Positions 58,001 through 64,000 of a stretch of 64,000 nucleotides of DNA are shown in pieces (position 1 is the first letter of the stretch; the number at the start of each line of letters is the position of its first letter). The notes beneath the pieces were generated by a model. It saw only the letters and a list, made by a program, of their open reading frames with translations. It was not told where the DNA came from and did not search any database. The DNA is from Numida meleagris (taxonomy: Eukaryota > Chordata > Aves > Galliformes > Numididae). The stretch is taken from the NCBI RefSeq assembly GCF_002078875.1, contig NC_034421.1, positions 14,114,781 through 14,178,780 on the forward strand, given 5' to 3'. Both the position numbers and the translations under genes were made by a program.

Positions 58001-60435
58001 TCACGCCTGACTAGCTATCATTTAGGCAGCTGTTCTCTAGGGTGTGTTTCTGAGAACAGAAAGAAAAACTTCCTCAAACCTGCCTTTTCCCCAGTACCAG
58101 CAGCAGGATCAACAGTTACTATGCTGTGAATTGATGCAAAGGCAATGATAAGAAATAAACACAACTTTTTGAGAGGTATGAACCTCTCAAAATCATCAGA
58201 ATCATCAAAAAAAGATGATGAACCTCACTGTGGTTACACTCATAAACATTCAACCTATACACAAGAAATCCTATTCAGTCCTTATTTTCTCACTTCCATC
58301 ATTCCTACTCTCCCTGATGACTCTAAAAGGTTGGACTCCAACACTCACAAGCCTGGGAGTCCTGCACTAAGCCTGCATCCCTGCATACTAACCATTATCA
58401 AAGTCAATGTACTTGGAGATCTTGTGCCAGGTGCGGTAGTAGAAATGGCGGACCTGCTCCTTGTTCTTCACCATGCTTGCTGGCTTGCCTTTCTTCTTGT
58501 ACTTCAGGGCAATGTTGTTCTGGATAGCTTCAAAGTCCTTCCCGTGCTGAAGACCAAATCAAACAAATCCAAACAGTCAAAATCTCTTGTTGTAAGACAA
58601 CTGAAATAAGATGAAGGATTTTGGGGTTCTTTCTGGGAAATTGGGTTTCAACGGTCATAAACAAAGTTCTCGGTTATCAAAACTCAACAGCACAAGAATG
58701 ACAGTATTTTCCTTTATTTTATGTAAAATGTATTATGGATGCCAACCAAATTACCTTTTAATTTATTGGGTTGTTTGAAAATAAAACGTAAATTACTAGC
58801 AACTTTGTAAAAAGAGACAACTTTACTCAAATGCACTGAGTGGCAGAACTGAAAACACTGACTGTGTTACTCAGCTCTCTTTACTTTCTTCAGTATTTTC
58901 CCCCTCCTCTCTCCTGAACACATTTCTGTCTAGGACTAACGTTTTGTTTAATAACTTCTACTTAACAGGGAATTTCACATTTGAGTTATTAGTGGTACAA
59001 CATTTGAGTTTCAGATAATGAAGGGAAAGCTGGTGGTACCTACAGAAGATACACTTTTATAGTGGAAGCTCATTCTCAGGATAAAAATAAAACGAAGACA
59101 CCTAAGTGTCCCTTAAAACCTATCCAATCCCTATAAAATCCTTCATGAACGTCAATTACCACTGAACTCCCAGTTTCTCAGAATTTAGAAAAGGTTTGAG
59201 TTGATTTTAATACAATTACAAAGTAGGAAAACCTCTTGTAAATGGTAACGGCATTAAACGAATGGAAGCAGGGAACCAAATTAACAATTCCTCTCAGTGA
59301 CGGAAGGGCTTAAAGAAAACAGTTCAAATGTTCATTCTGTTGACAAAATATACACATGAATCATGATATCACTTAAAAAACCAAACCTGTGACCATTTCT
59401 TTTGTTTTCACCTTTAGCACATATTTTTATAACAATAAAGGCTTTTAAATCAGTATTCTTAAAATAACTGTCAGAAAAAAATGAGGAATATATTGCATTC
59501 AGCATACGAGATAAGAAGTTAGATGATCTAACTTTCCTTGTCTCTCAACCCCAGCACCAAAGTGGTTTGACTCCTTATCATCAGAAGACTAAATACAGGA
59601 TCTTTAACACTTTAAAACAAAACATAATTTCTTATTTGCTAATATTAGCATGAGTGTGTTGCTCCTGAAAGTTGAGATGGTGAAATTATCTTTTCCTCAG
59701 TTGAAAAAAAAAAAAAAAAACATAATTGAAAACGTTAAGTTATTATTAACATTCAGGAATGAAATTCACATATTTACCAATGTATTTAAAAAAAAAAAAA
59801 GGAAAAAAGCTTGACACATTGGAAAGGTGGCTTTGATGGCTTTGATTCACAACTGTTACACAGCCAACTGCATGGGCACGTATGCACAAACAGAAGTAAT
59901 GTAAGCATATGGGTGGGGCTCCTGCAAACCCAGTTAAATCAACCTTCTTTAGGAACATGCACATACCAAACGAAACCATGTCAACTGGTTATTTCCCTCT
60001 CTGTGTACCTCATACAGTCCCTCGAAGAACGTGTTTTTGTCCTCTGTGCTCCACGACTCCCACTGCCTCCTGACCTTCTTTCCTTCCTCCTTCTCTCCAG
60101 CTGAGGAGCCCAGGTTCCTCGCTGCTGACTTGGAGTTCCCGGTAGGATTGCTGGGAGGTATTCCTGATGTGCCACCAGATGCAGCCCCTCCATTATCTGA
60201 CGCTGCAAAAGAAACCCAAAAACAACACAGCAAATATTAAACCAACAGGAGGACTCGTGGATAAGTGAGGAATTCAGCCCACCTAGGAAAACACAAGAAT
60301 TATTCAAGCTTTCCCAATGACGACAAGTCCCAGCACTTCTTCCTTCCCCAGATTCTGGTGCAACATTTGGAAGAGGGCACAGCTGAGCAGACCTGACTGT
60401 ACCTTTGTCGGCTGCTGGCACCCCAAAGGACGTAC
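30892..60435 (-). CDS. CRAMP1: CRAMP1, cramped chromatin regulator homolog 1, 5'-partial (20 coding exons in window)
   Basis: Coding exons on the minus strand in order: 60435-60403, 60202-60009, 58546-58393, 56235-56152, 54212-54164, 51363-51278, 50543-50420, 49324-49252, 48238-46979, 44964-44787, 42156-41975, 41234-41160, 39983-39902, 39160-39056, 38105-37927, 37381-37301, 34921-34687, 34417-34253, 33620-33475 and 31056-30892. Together they give 3650 nt, all junctions GT-AG and in frame, about 1215 residues. Human CRAMP1 is 1269 residues, and its N-terminal roughly 100-plus residues lie off the right edge here. Visible domains: a Ser/Gly-rich linker, a SANT/Myb-like domain from RRQWESWSTEDKNTFF through HFYYRTWHKI (exons 60202-58393), the conserved block to LKQKWALHE, a long variable 420-codon exon, and a conserved C-terminus with DVSALLDISLPGPPED and ISRFNDLAQEL. 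Family knowledge: Drosophila cramped is a Polycomb-group-type nuclear chromatin protein, and vertebrate CRAMP1 has been tied to linker-histone H1 gene expression. It lies upstream of JPT2 in the same orientation, as in human. Confidence 0.96.
31100..31420 (-). mobile_element. CR1 LINE fragment just upstream of the CRAMP1 last-exon acceptor
   Basis: The plus strand shows the reverse-complement CR1 3' end, degraded: 'cacagaattggttaagttg', then 'cacctcgtccaactcccctgc' and 'agcaacctgttccagtttctgac'. It is sense with CRAMP1. Its 3' end is only about 44 bases from the splice acceptor at 31057. Confidence 0.85.
32085..32965 (-). mobile_element. CR1 LINE copy (about 0.9 kb) in CRAMP1 last intron
   Basis: Reverse-complement CR1 from 'cacaggttaattaagattggaagggacc' through 'ctgcaggctgaacaagcc', 'tatctatgtcttttcctgtact' and 'cacagtcagcttgctgtc'. 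It extends into the region upstream of the CR1 3' end. Frame is broken. Sense with CRAMP1. Confidence 0.85.
33475..33620 (-). CDS. CRAMP1: CRAMP1 coding exon (penultimate)
   Basis: Acceptor tgttctttatag, donor GCAGAG with gtatgt. It encodes SFISPEKGRKMLPTPVG, then SLLGPSLLDGNSRDSFVSRS and LADVAE, nearly identical to human. Confidence 0.96.
34253..34417 (-). CDS. CRAMP1: CRAMP1 coding exon
   Basis: Acceptor ttggcttacag, donor TTTT with gtaagtg. It reads EGVSLSPAKLNGSDSSKS, then WIASPSHDPQWYPNDSTDSS. It starts with two bases and ends with one base of split codons. Confidence 0.95.
34687..34921 (-). CDS. CRAMP1: CRAMP1 coding exon
   Basis: Acceptor tttcttgtcacag, donor AATACA with gtaagt. It reads GTSVLSLSELPKTPLQNG, then RLSPPNVSALLDISLPGPPE and SDSIIEIAISSGQY, a strongly conserved segment of the CRAMP1 C-terminal half. 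Confidence 0.97.
35600..36261 (+). mobile_element. CR1 LINE fragment, first of two in tandem
   Basis: Sense CR1 on plus, covering 'gtgccaagtcctgcacctggg', 'ccacaacgaaggctaatggtat', 'aagatttag'-type blocks and 'aacaggttgcacagagaggctgtg', up to 'ggaacaggatgatctt'. Antisense to CRAMP1, in the intron between the exons at 37301 and 34921. Confidence 0.88.
36262..36680 (+). mobile_element. second CR1 LINE fragment, tandem same orientation
   Basis: A second CR1 begins where the first stops: 'cacctcgcctatgaagaaaagttgag' through 'ggctgcccagagaaactgtggg', 'tttccaacctaagcc' and the tail ttctatgattcta. It carries the 3' tail that the first copy lacks. Confidence 0.9.
37301..37381 (-). CDS. CRAMP1: CRAMP1 coding exon (81 nt)
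   Basis: Acceptor ccttttag, donor TTTCAG with gtacag. 27 codons in phase 0: GSGPGCRVPFISLPTRHEQE and TVPDGFQ, aligning with the human SIPSRPEQEPV segment. Confidence 0.9.
37927..38105 (-). CDS. CRAMP1: CRAMP1 coding exon
   Basis: Acceptor gtttcaccacag, donor GTGGAG with gtcaga. It reads AIDLAAKSAGIIPGSPVPVL, then DGLSGVSPLSPDRVT and GQESTAAHQNGS. Conserved with human. Confidence 0.95.
38122..38142. repeat. (AAAT)n simple repeat
   Basis: Five AAAT units on plus, 20 bases upstream of a CRAMP1 splice acceptor. Confidence 0.9.
39056..39160 (-). CDS. CRAMP1: CRAMP1 coding exon
   Basis: Acceptor tttcaccatag, donor CTGTCCA with gtaagt. It reads RGSFRPIQSSLTKAAVSRPI, then VPKVLPTQAANHLS. Nearly identical to human. 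Confidence 0.96.
39902..39983 (-). CDS. CRAMP1: CRAMP1 coding exon (82 nt)
   Basis: Acceptor tctgtcacacag, donor ATTACAG with gtgag. It reads RTLLPRPSGNPSQHVCSFSI, then LSNSSIT plus one base. It aligns with the human RTLLPRPSENQSHNVCSF region. Confidence 0.94.
41160..41234 (-). CDS. CRAMP1: CRAMP1 coding exon (75 nt)
   Basis: Acceptor gttcttctccag, donor GTTCAG with gtgagg. 25 codons in phase 0: MQSDFFLPKPRKLRNRHLRK, then PLVVQ. This is a basic, highly conserved patch and could serve as nuclear targeting or nucleic-acid contact (inference). Confidence 0.96.
41271..41478 (-). mobile_element. CR1 LINE 3' fragment 36 nt from a CRAMP1 splice acceptor
   Basis: The plus strand reads the CR1 tail reversed (catagaatcacagaatcata), then 'gaatggcttgggttgaacagg' and 'gacctcaaagatcatcgag'. 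Its blocks are well preserved, so it is relatively young. Sense with CRAMP1. Its tail ends 36 bases before the acceptor of the 75-nt exon. Confidence 0.93.
41975..42156 (-). CDS. CRAMP1: CRAMP1 coding exon
   Basis: Acceptor atcttccag, donor ATCAGT with gtaagt. It reads LRNLPRPLLVAGPSSSGSAD, then DGGLFAVPTTLPPNSRHGKL and PSKEAELTFRQHLDTIS. Highly conserved. Confidence 0.97.
42289..42820 (+). mobile_element. mariner-type DNA transposon derivative (Galluhop-like), internally degraded
   Basis: Left terminal sequence GGGCTGCTCCAAAAGTAATG (42289 onward) and right terminal sequence near 42795-42820, whose complement also reads AGTAATGCCTTCTC, form an imperfect inverted-repeat pair. Between them, from about 42459, is a plus-strand remnant of a mariner-like helix-turn-helix transposase N-terminus, with stops and shifts. 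At about 530 bp it is much shorter than an autonomous element. It lies in a CRAMP1 intron, antisense to the gene, 132 bases upstream of an exon acceptor. The family name rests on memory of avian repeats. Confidence 0.75.
44787..44964 (-). CDS. CRAMP1: CRAMP1 coding exon
   Basis: Acceptor gtgtttctag, donor TCCTCAG with gtgagt. It reads TPEMSSVATSPIKPTQEEQS, then LTPPGKVITISTRSP and ALRNNKTFSPAA. The QEEQS-TPPGK core matches human. Confidence 0.95.
46979..48238 (-). CDS. CRAMP1: CRAMP1 large central coding exon (420 codons)
   Basis: Acceptor catcttttttag before CGTAAAACA, donor AAACCA with gtaagt. 1260 nt in phase 0. It starts RKTLEERQLQDSRDSETRG, then MLHLFPGENCTLTPLPGVAR and VVHSKAFCTVHWQ. 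A poorly conserved Ser/Pro/Thr/Glu-rich middle follows, then SLLDPFPRYMKSCQDLIVP and ESLTLAEVYLMMGKPNKLQL, ending LLNCLLKLISTEVNPKP. The ends are strongly conserved with human and the middle is likely disordered. Confidence 0.97.
48552..48629 (-). CDS. candidate in-frame cassette exon of CRAMP1 (unconfirmed)
   Basis: A good acceptor (agtcctttaattcag) is followed by 26 open codons in phase 0 (FNLSAWKKYDMALKTLKDAK) to a possible but weak donor, AAA with gtggag. Inserted between the exon ending at 49252 and the one starting at 48238 it would keep frame. The open frame actually continues to about 48444, and other donors are possible. Not known from human CRAMP1 as I remember it, so this may be chance. 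Confidence 0.25.
49252..49324 (-). CDS. CRAMP1: CRAMP1 coding exon (73 nt)
   Basis: Acceptor cttgtgtacag. It reads MIVELHRKVSSLIEFLKQKW, then ALHE, then donor gtgcgt. The donor was chosen because the next exon begins in phase 0. Human, as I recall it, has a few extra residues (VRV) at this junction, so the exact 3' end deserves a transcript check. Confidence 0.92.
50420..50543 (-). CDS. CRAMP1: CRAMP1 coding exon
   Basis: Acceptor ctcccttcag, donor CGGCTTAG with gtaaca. It reads ISDEEDQKPVRLPLKVPVEL, then QPRNNHAWARVQSLAQNPRL. Highly conserved. Confidence 0.96.
50711..50805 (-). CDS. candidate alternative exon of CRAMP1 (unconfirmed)
   Basis: 95 nt, acceptor ttgttcagag, donor TCAGGAG with gtaatc. 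The open frame FQPPEIDTACSTGSSSTTAV then SKAKHKRIGSGG has CRAMP1-like Ser-rich and basic composition. Its phase (2 in, 1 out) equals that of the exon at 51278-51363. It could therefore replace that exon, or follow it if that exon used a donor four bases downstream. Its exit phase joins the exon at 50543 in frame. Confidence 0.3.
51278..51363 (-). CDS. CRAMP1: CRAMP1 coding exon (86 nt)
   Basis: Acceptor ccaatattatccag, donor CCAGACG with gtaagtaag. It reads ATTVRYKGRNLRIKAPMCRA, then LKKLCDPD. Almost invariant with human. The donor is a tandem GTAAGTAAG with two potential sites four bases apart. Confidence 0.96.
54164..54212 (-). CDS. CRAMP1: CRAMP1 coding exon (49 nt)
   Basis: Acceptor ttttcctgtaaag, donor GCTGG with gtaagt. 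It encodes MDDKNAAKLNELIQA between two split codons (Cys before, Gly after), matching human. Confidence 0.95.
56152..56235 (-). CDS. CRAMP1: CRAMP1 coding exon (84 nt)
   Basis: Acceptor ctgttctttcag, donor GGGGGAT with gtgagt. It reads FSQGLKKSSLELYGLICYGE, then LRKKIGG. Conserved. Confidence 0.96.
57095..57180. repeat. A/T-only low-complexity tract
   Basis: About 70 bases of almost pure AT (taatattataataaataataaaa and similar) inside a CRAMP1 intron. Confidence 0.9.
58393..58546 (-). CDS. CRAMP1: CRAMP1 coding exon (C-terminal part of SANT domain)
   Basis: Acceptor ggtcttcag, donor GATAATG with gttagt. It reads HGKDFEAIQNNIALKYKKKG, then KPASMVKNKEQVRHFYYRTW and HKISKYIDFDN. It holds the second and third helices of the SANT/Myb-like fold, with the conserved HFYYRTW. 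Confidence 0.97.
60009..60202 (-). CDS. CRAMP1: CRAMP1 coding exon (linker and start of SANT domain)
   Basis: Acceptor tttcttttgcag, donor CTGTATGAG with gtacac. It reads a Ser/Gly-rich linker SDNGGAASGGTSGIPPSNPT, then RNLGSSAGEKEEGKKVRRQW and ESWSTEDKNTFFEGLYE. The SANT tryptophans and acidic first helix are visible. Two bases of a split codon come first. Confidence 0.97.
60403..60435 (-). CDS. CRAMP1: CRAMP1 candidate 33-nt microexon in the N-terminal linker
   Basis: A strong pyrimidine tract and acceptor (tggtgttcccccacccccag) is followed by 33 nt and a good donor (CAAAG with gtacag). The codons read TSFGVPAADK between two split codons. The exit phase (one base) is exactly what the next exon needs. 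Human has a similar SGVAPAAP stretch in the linker at this place. No other candidate upstream partner was found in the window. Confidence 0.6.
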
Positions 60436-63400
60436 CTGGGGGTGGGGGAACACCAAAAAGCAGAGATCAGAAATAGCAAGGGAAGGGTGATAAAGCCTGA
60501 TGCAACCATGAGGAATCGCTGCTTTTGCAAGCGGCAGAGAGATGAAAAGGGACCGAAGAAAACAGGGAGGAGAAACAGCAGGAAGGCAATAGCAGCGTGT
60601 AATGCAGTAAGACCACATCCCCACAACCCTGAGAAGAAAAACCTTCTTATTTTTTTCTTTTAAATCAACTCTGAAACAAAGTTCTTCTGAAGATACTTCA
60701 ATCATTAAAAACATGATCAACCAACTTTAAATGTGTTATTTATTCACAGCAGAAAGCAAACCAAGCATTTGTACCGTTCTAACAGGTTATCAGAATCCAG
60801 AAACCAGAGAGACCTCCCAAAAGGAACACTCTTTTTTTTTTTTCCATGAGAACCTAAGCATCCTCAATAAGTTACACTCCCAAAACACATTTTCCCCCAT
60901 TTTGCTAAGAGGCAGCATTGAAGACTGGACTGCACAGATCAGGGCAGGAGCGTACCCTACAGAAAACATTCTTTCGACATTAAACATCCATTTCCTATTA
61001 TAAAAAAAGCTTATTACTGTTTCCACTTGTCCAGTCACTGCCCCTTATGTCCTGCAGTTTACCTCAAAATAAATTGGTTATTTTAAGGTTAATTCTTCTT
61101 TCATTTCCAGGAACTATTTGATCGTTTTGAAGACAATTGCTGTCACCACAGGGAAGCACATAAGGCAAAGCATGAACGAGAATAGGAAATTCACCTAAAA
61201 ATAAAACTTCTGGGAAAAAAAAATACTAACCAAAAAACCCCAAGCAAACAAACAAAAAGCCTCTCTACTTCCTAAAGCCCCCATCCATGTCTCAATAATT
61301 GATAGTTAAGCAATTTAATTCTGATACTACAAAGTCTTTAAGAAATGTGAAATCACTGCAAAAATCTGATGCACTTTAATACATTGCTGAGAAGATAAAC
61401 ACCAGTTTTAAGATCCAGAACTGCTTCTTTACTCTGTAAATGTGAAACTATAATATCATAATTAGCATAACATCTTTACTATGTTAAATATCTTTATTAA
61501 TCATCTGGATGAAGGCATTGAGTGCACCCCCCATAAGTTTGCAGATGACACCAAGTTGGGGGGAAGTGTCAATCTGCCTAGGGGTAGCGAGGCCCTACAG
61601 AGGGATCTGGACAGGCTGGATCTCTGGGCTGAAGCCAGTGAGATGAAGTTCAACAAGACCAAGTGCCGGGTCCTGCCCTTTGGCCACAACAACCCCGGGC
61701 AGCACTCCAGGCTTGGGGCAGAGTGGCTGGAAGGCTGCATGGAGGAAATGGACCTGGGGGTGTTGGTCAACTCTTGGCTGAACATGAGCCAGCAGCGTGC
61801 CCAGGTGGCCAAGAAGGCCAACGGCATCCTGGTAGTGTCAGAAATAGTGCAGCCAGCAGGACAGGGCGGTGATGGTCTCACTGTACTCAGCCCTGGGGGG
61901 GCCGCAGTGCTGTGTTCAGTTCTGGGCCCCTCACTACAAGACAAGACACCGAGGCCCTGGAGCGTGTCCAGAGAAGGGCACGGAGCTGTGAGGGCTCTGG
62001 AGCACAAGTGTGATGGGGAGCAGCTGAGGGAATGGGATAGGCTCTGTATATGAGCAAGTTTGGATGCTGAAGTTCACAGAAATTCCATTCAGCTTTCAAC
62101 AAAGAATTCCCAAAGACATCAAGATTCCATGCTTGGTACTTGAACTATAATCTCCAGCAAGATCACAGATGAGAATCAGTGCTTCAGACAAACTTATCTG
62201 TTTGGTTAATCCAGTGTCCTTCATTAGAATTCCACATATTTTCTGTAGATGAAGCTGTCTTCTTCATAGTCCCACGGAAAGTACAAATACTTGCAAAAAA
62301 TATAAGGGGATGTAAAGAGTGCAGTTTAAGATCTAATATGAAAATGACACTCAATGGAACACCGCACGTATCACGAGTCACAGGCAGTGCCACCGGCTTA
62401 CTCTGACTACAGCCACAAGTTCTTCCTTCTACGCTCGTGGTAGCATCTCAGTGTCTACTCTCCCATTTTCAACCAACAGCTCTCACCTACCAGCTGATTC
62501 ACACCCACTCTCTGGGATTTTCAGAGCTGGAATTGGCAGAGTCAATCCCCGCTACACTCATGTATCTCAACACGCAGGCTGGCTTTCTTATTGGCGTTCT
62601 ATAGGGTTAGCTGTAAAGTGTGAACTTCTTCAGGAGTCACCAGCCAACTGCAGGTGGAACAGCTACCAGGAAATACCTTCAGAAACCAGCTGCTAAGTTC
62701 ACAGACTCGCATGCTGCCAGCCAAATCCAGAGCACAAAACGCTAACTCTCTCTCCAAGGCAGGGGATGCAAACACCAACTTGTAACACACCATGAAGACT
62801 GCTTCAAAGCATTTTATCCTTGTTTTGGATTCTATACAAGCCAGTAACTAGCTTAAACTACAGAGAAGTTAAAAAGTATTTCTTAGTAAGGACTGCCTGT
62901 AAGAAAGCCACAGCAGAAAACACTCGAGTATTTTATTCTCACACACCTGCAGTCTTGGCAGTCTTCAGAAATGTGCATCAAAACATTTGCAGCCAGCAGA
63001 GCTGGATAAGGTGCAAACAGTCTTAAACTTTGCAGAACACTTCCAAACTCATTCTGCTATTCTCACGGCAGAACTCTCCTCAAAGAGCATTTACTCCTCA
63101 ATTTTAATAAATAAATCAAAGAAACGTCCAAACTTTCTCCCTGATCACAAGGTAAGCAAGTCCCAATTTTAGTCACATGTCTTTCCAAAGGTAGAGAAGA
63201 CATCATACGCTTTGGTGAAGAAACACATCAAGTGATCACACAGCAAGTGTATGATACAGGAATTTAAGTGAAGCCACTTGCTTTGTTGAAGGATCCAACA
63301 TATCTGCAGCTGGATCCAATTTGCTTTTCTCTCCAAGAACCGCAGCTGAGAACACAGACAAGAGAGGGAGAGAGACTGACATATTCCCAGCAAGTCAATG

Positions 63401-64000
63401 CTTCAAACTGAGGACTAATATTTTAACTGGAAAGTCAACTTCTACCTTGTATGTCTCTGTAGTAAATAGCAGAGACTCCTAAGAAGGCCTAGGACAGTTA
63501 AAGCTACGTTGTACTTTCATACCGTATTATGCTCATTATGAATTAACATCCAAAGCTTTAAAACACAACAGATGAACGCCCTACAGAGATCAACGCGGGT
63601 AGCTTCTTCCATCTCTTACTGTTTAGAACACTTGCAAAAACCAACAATAGCTGGATGTGTTTAAACATACACAGTGCCAATTACCAACAGGCGTGCACGC
63701 ACAAAACTATGCTCGTGCTTGCTTTTGTATGGACAGTATACATTTAAGCTATCAATTGCAGCAGTATATGAGCTAACCAAGCATCGCTGTAAAAAAGACT
63801 TTTCTTTAAATAAGTAAATCTGGTCACTGCCCTCCCTCAATTATATCATTCTATTGCTGTTTCACTAGAAAAAAATCCCTAAAAAGAATAATGCATTGTA
63901 AGCATGTATATTAGGCACAAAGCCTAGTGCAAGGCTCCATCTGCACCTGTACCTTGCAGGCAGGCATCTTTCAAAGCTCAGTACCTACAGCACAGGGCTC
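60436..64000 (-). other. CRAMP1: CRAMP1 upstream intron running off the window
   Basis: No exon matching the N-terminal part of CRAMP1 was found. The GC-rich first exon and promoter must lie beyond 64000. The stretch is A/T-rich unique sequence with one CR1 fragment (61485-62055). No gene is recognised between 62056 and 64000. Confidence 0.6.
61485..62055 (+). mobile_element. CR1 LINE reverse-transcriptase fragment with readable frame
   Basis: Sense CR1 on plus, truncated at both ends. From 61481 one frame stays open for 190 codons. It includes the RT catalytic box context HKFADDTKLGG (FADD) and the downstream LDRLDLWAEASEMKFNKTKC and MDLGVLVNSWLNMSQQ marks. It then drifts out of the CR1 frame near 61830. 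Antisense to CRAMP1, in its upstream intron. No intact element. Confidence 0.92.

Noticed and set aside
58205..58325. C/D-snoRNA-like boxes (gatgatga and ctga)
   Set aside because: The boxes lie on the strand opposite to the host intron, are over 100 nt apart and have no terminal stem.
59949..60233. continuation of the SANT open frame past 60009 (VHREGNNQLTW)
   Set aside because: This is intron read-through after the gtacac donor. The true continuation is HGKDFEAIQ at 58546.
61501..62007. 168-codon minus-strand frame
   Set aside because: Antisense of the CR1 reverse-transcriptase fragment.
1..64000. CRISPR arrays, bacterial operons, integrated virus or phage, tRNA/rRNA genes
   Set aside because: Looked for by eye on both strands. 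The window is intron-bearing bird DNA, and none of these signatures was seen.

Overview
The window is vertebrate nuclear DNA and almost certainly avian. It holds many CR1 LINE fragments with bird-type 3' tails, a mariner element of the Galluhop type, two long intron-split genes, one GC-rich promoter island and one 100-N assembly gap (1965-2064). The two recognised genes are neighbours in human 16p13.3 (CRAMP1 then JPT2), so this is the orthologous avian block.

Both genes read on the minus strand. CRAMP1 (cramped chromatin regulator) enters from beyond the right edge. Its first coding exon is not visible. Twenty coding exons were placed by hand between 60435 and 30892. Every junction keeps frame, giving about 1215 codons that start inside the N-terminal linker and end at a TGA at 30892. 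A 3' UTR of roughly 3 to 4.6 kb follows. JPT2 (HN1L) starts at an ATG at 24853 in a CpG island (about 24150-25185). Its five coding exons run to a TAG at 17334 and encode 188 residues. A long 3' UTR follows, with candidate poly(A) signals at 15088-15093 and 13730-13735. The two genes are in head-to-tail tandem, with at most a few kb between the CRAMP1 poly(A) site and the JPT2 promoter.

The left part (1-13.7 kb) has no recognised gene. An acidic C-terminal coding segment on the plus strand follows the N gap (2065-2180), with a stop and an AATAAA directly after it. It is the end of an unrecognised gene that converges on JPT2. A possible upstream exon lies at 2-118. The rest is intergenic and includes a CR1 copy of about 2.2 kb (9170-11400, minus).

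Repeats: CR1 fragments lie at 3259, 9170, 23370, 25190, 25738, 31100, 32085, 35600, 36262, 41271 and 61485, and a mariner derivative at 42289-42820. Two CR1 copies in gene-sense orientation end 36-44 nt upstream of CRAMP1 splice acceptors. I see no CRISPR array, tRNA, rRNA or other non-eukaryotic system. The points most worth checking are splicing-level: a 33-bp CRAMP1 microexon, two candidate cassette exons, TE-bordered acceptors, an unrecognised convergent gene where human has MAPK8IP3, and a near-perfect hairpin downstream of JPT2.
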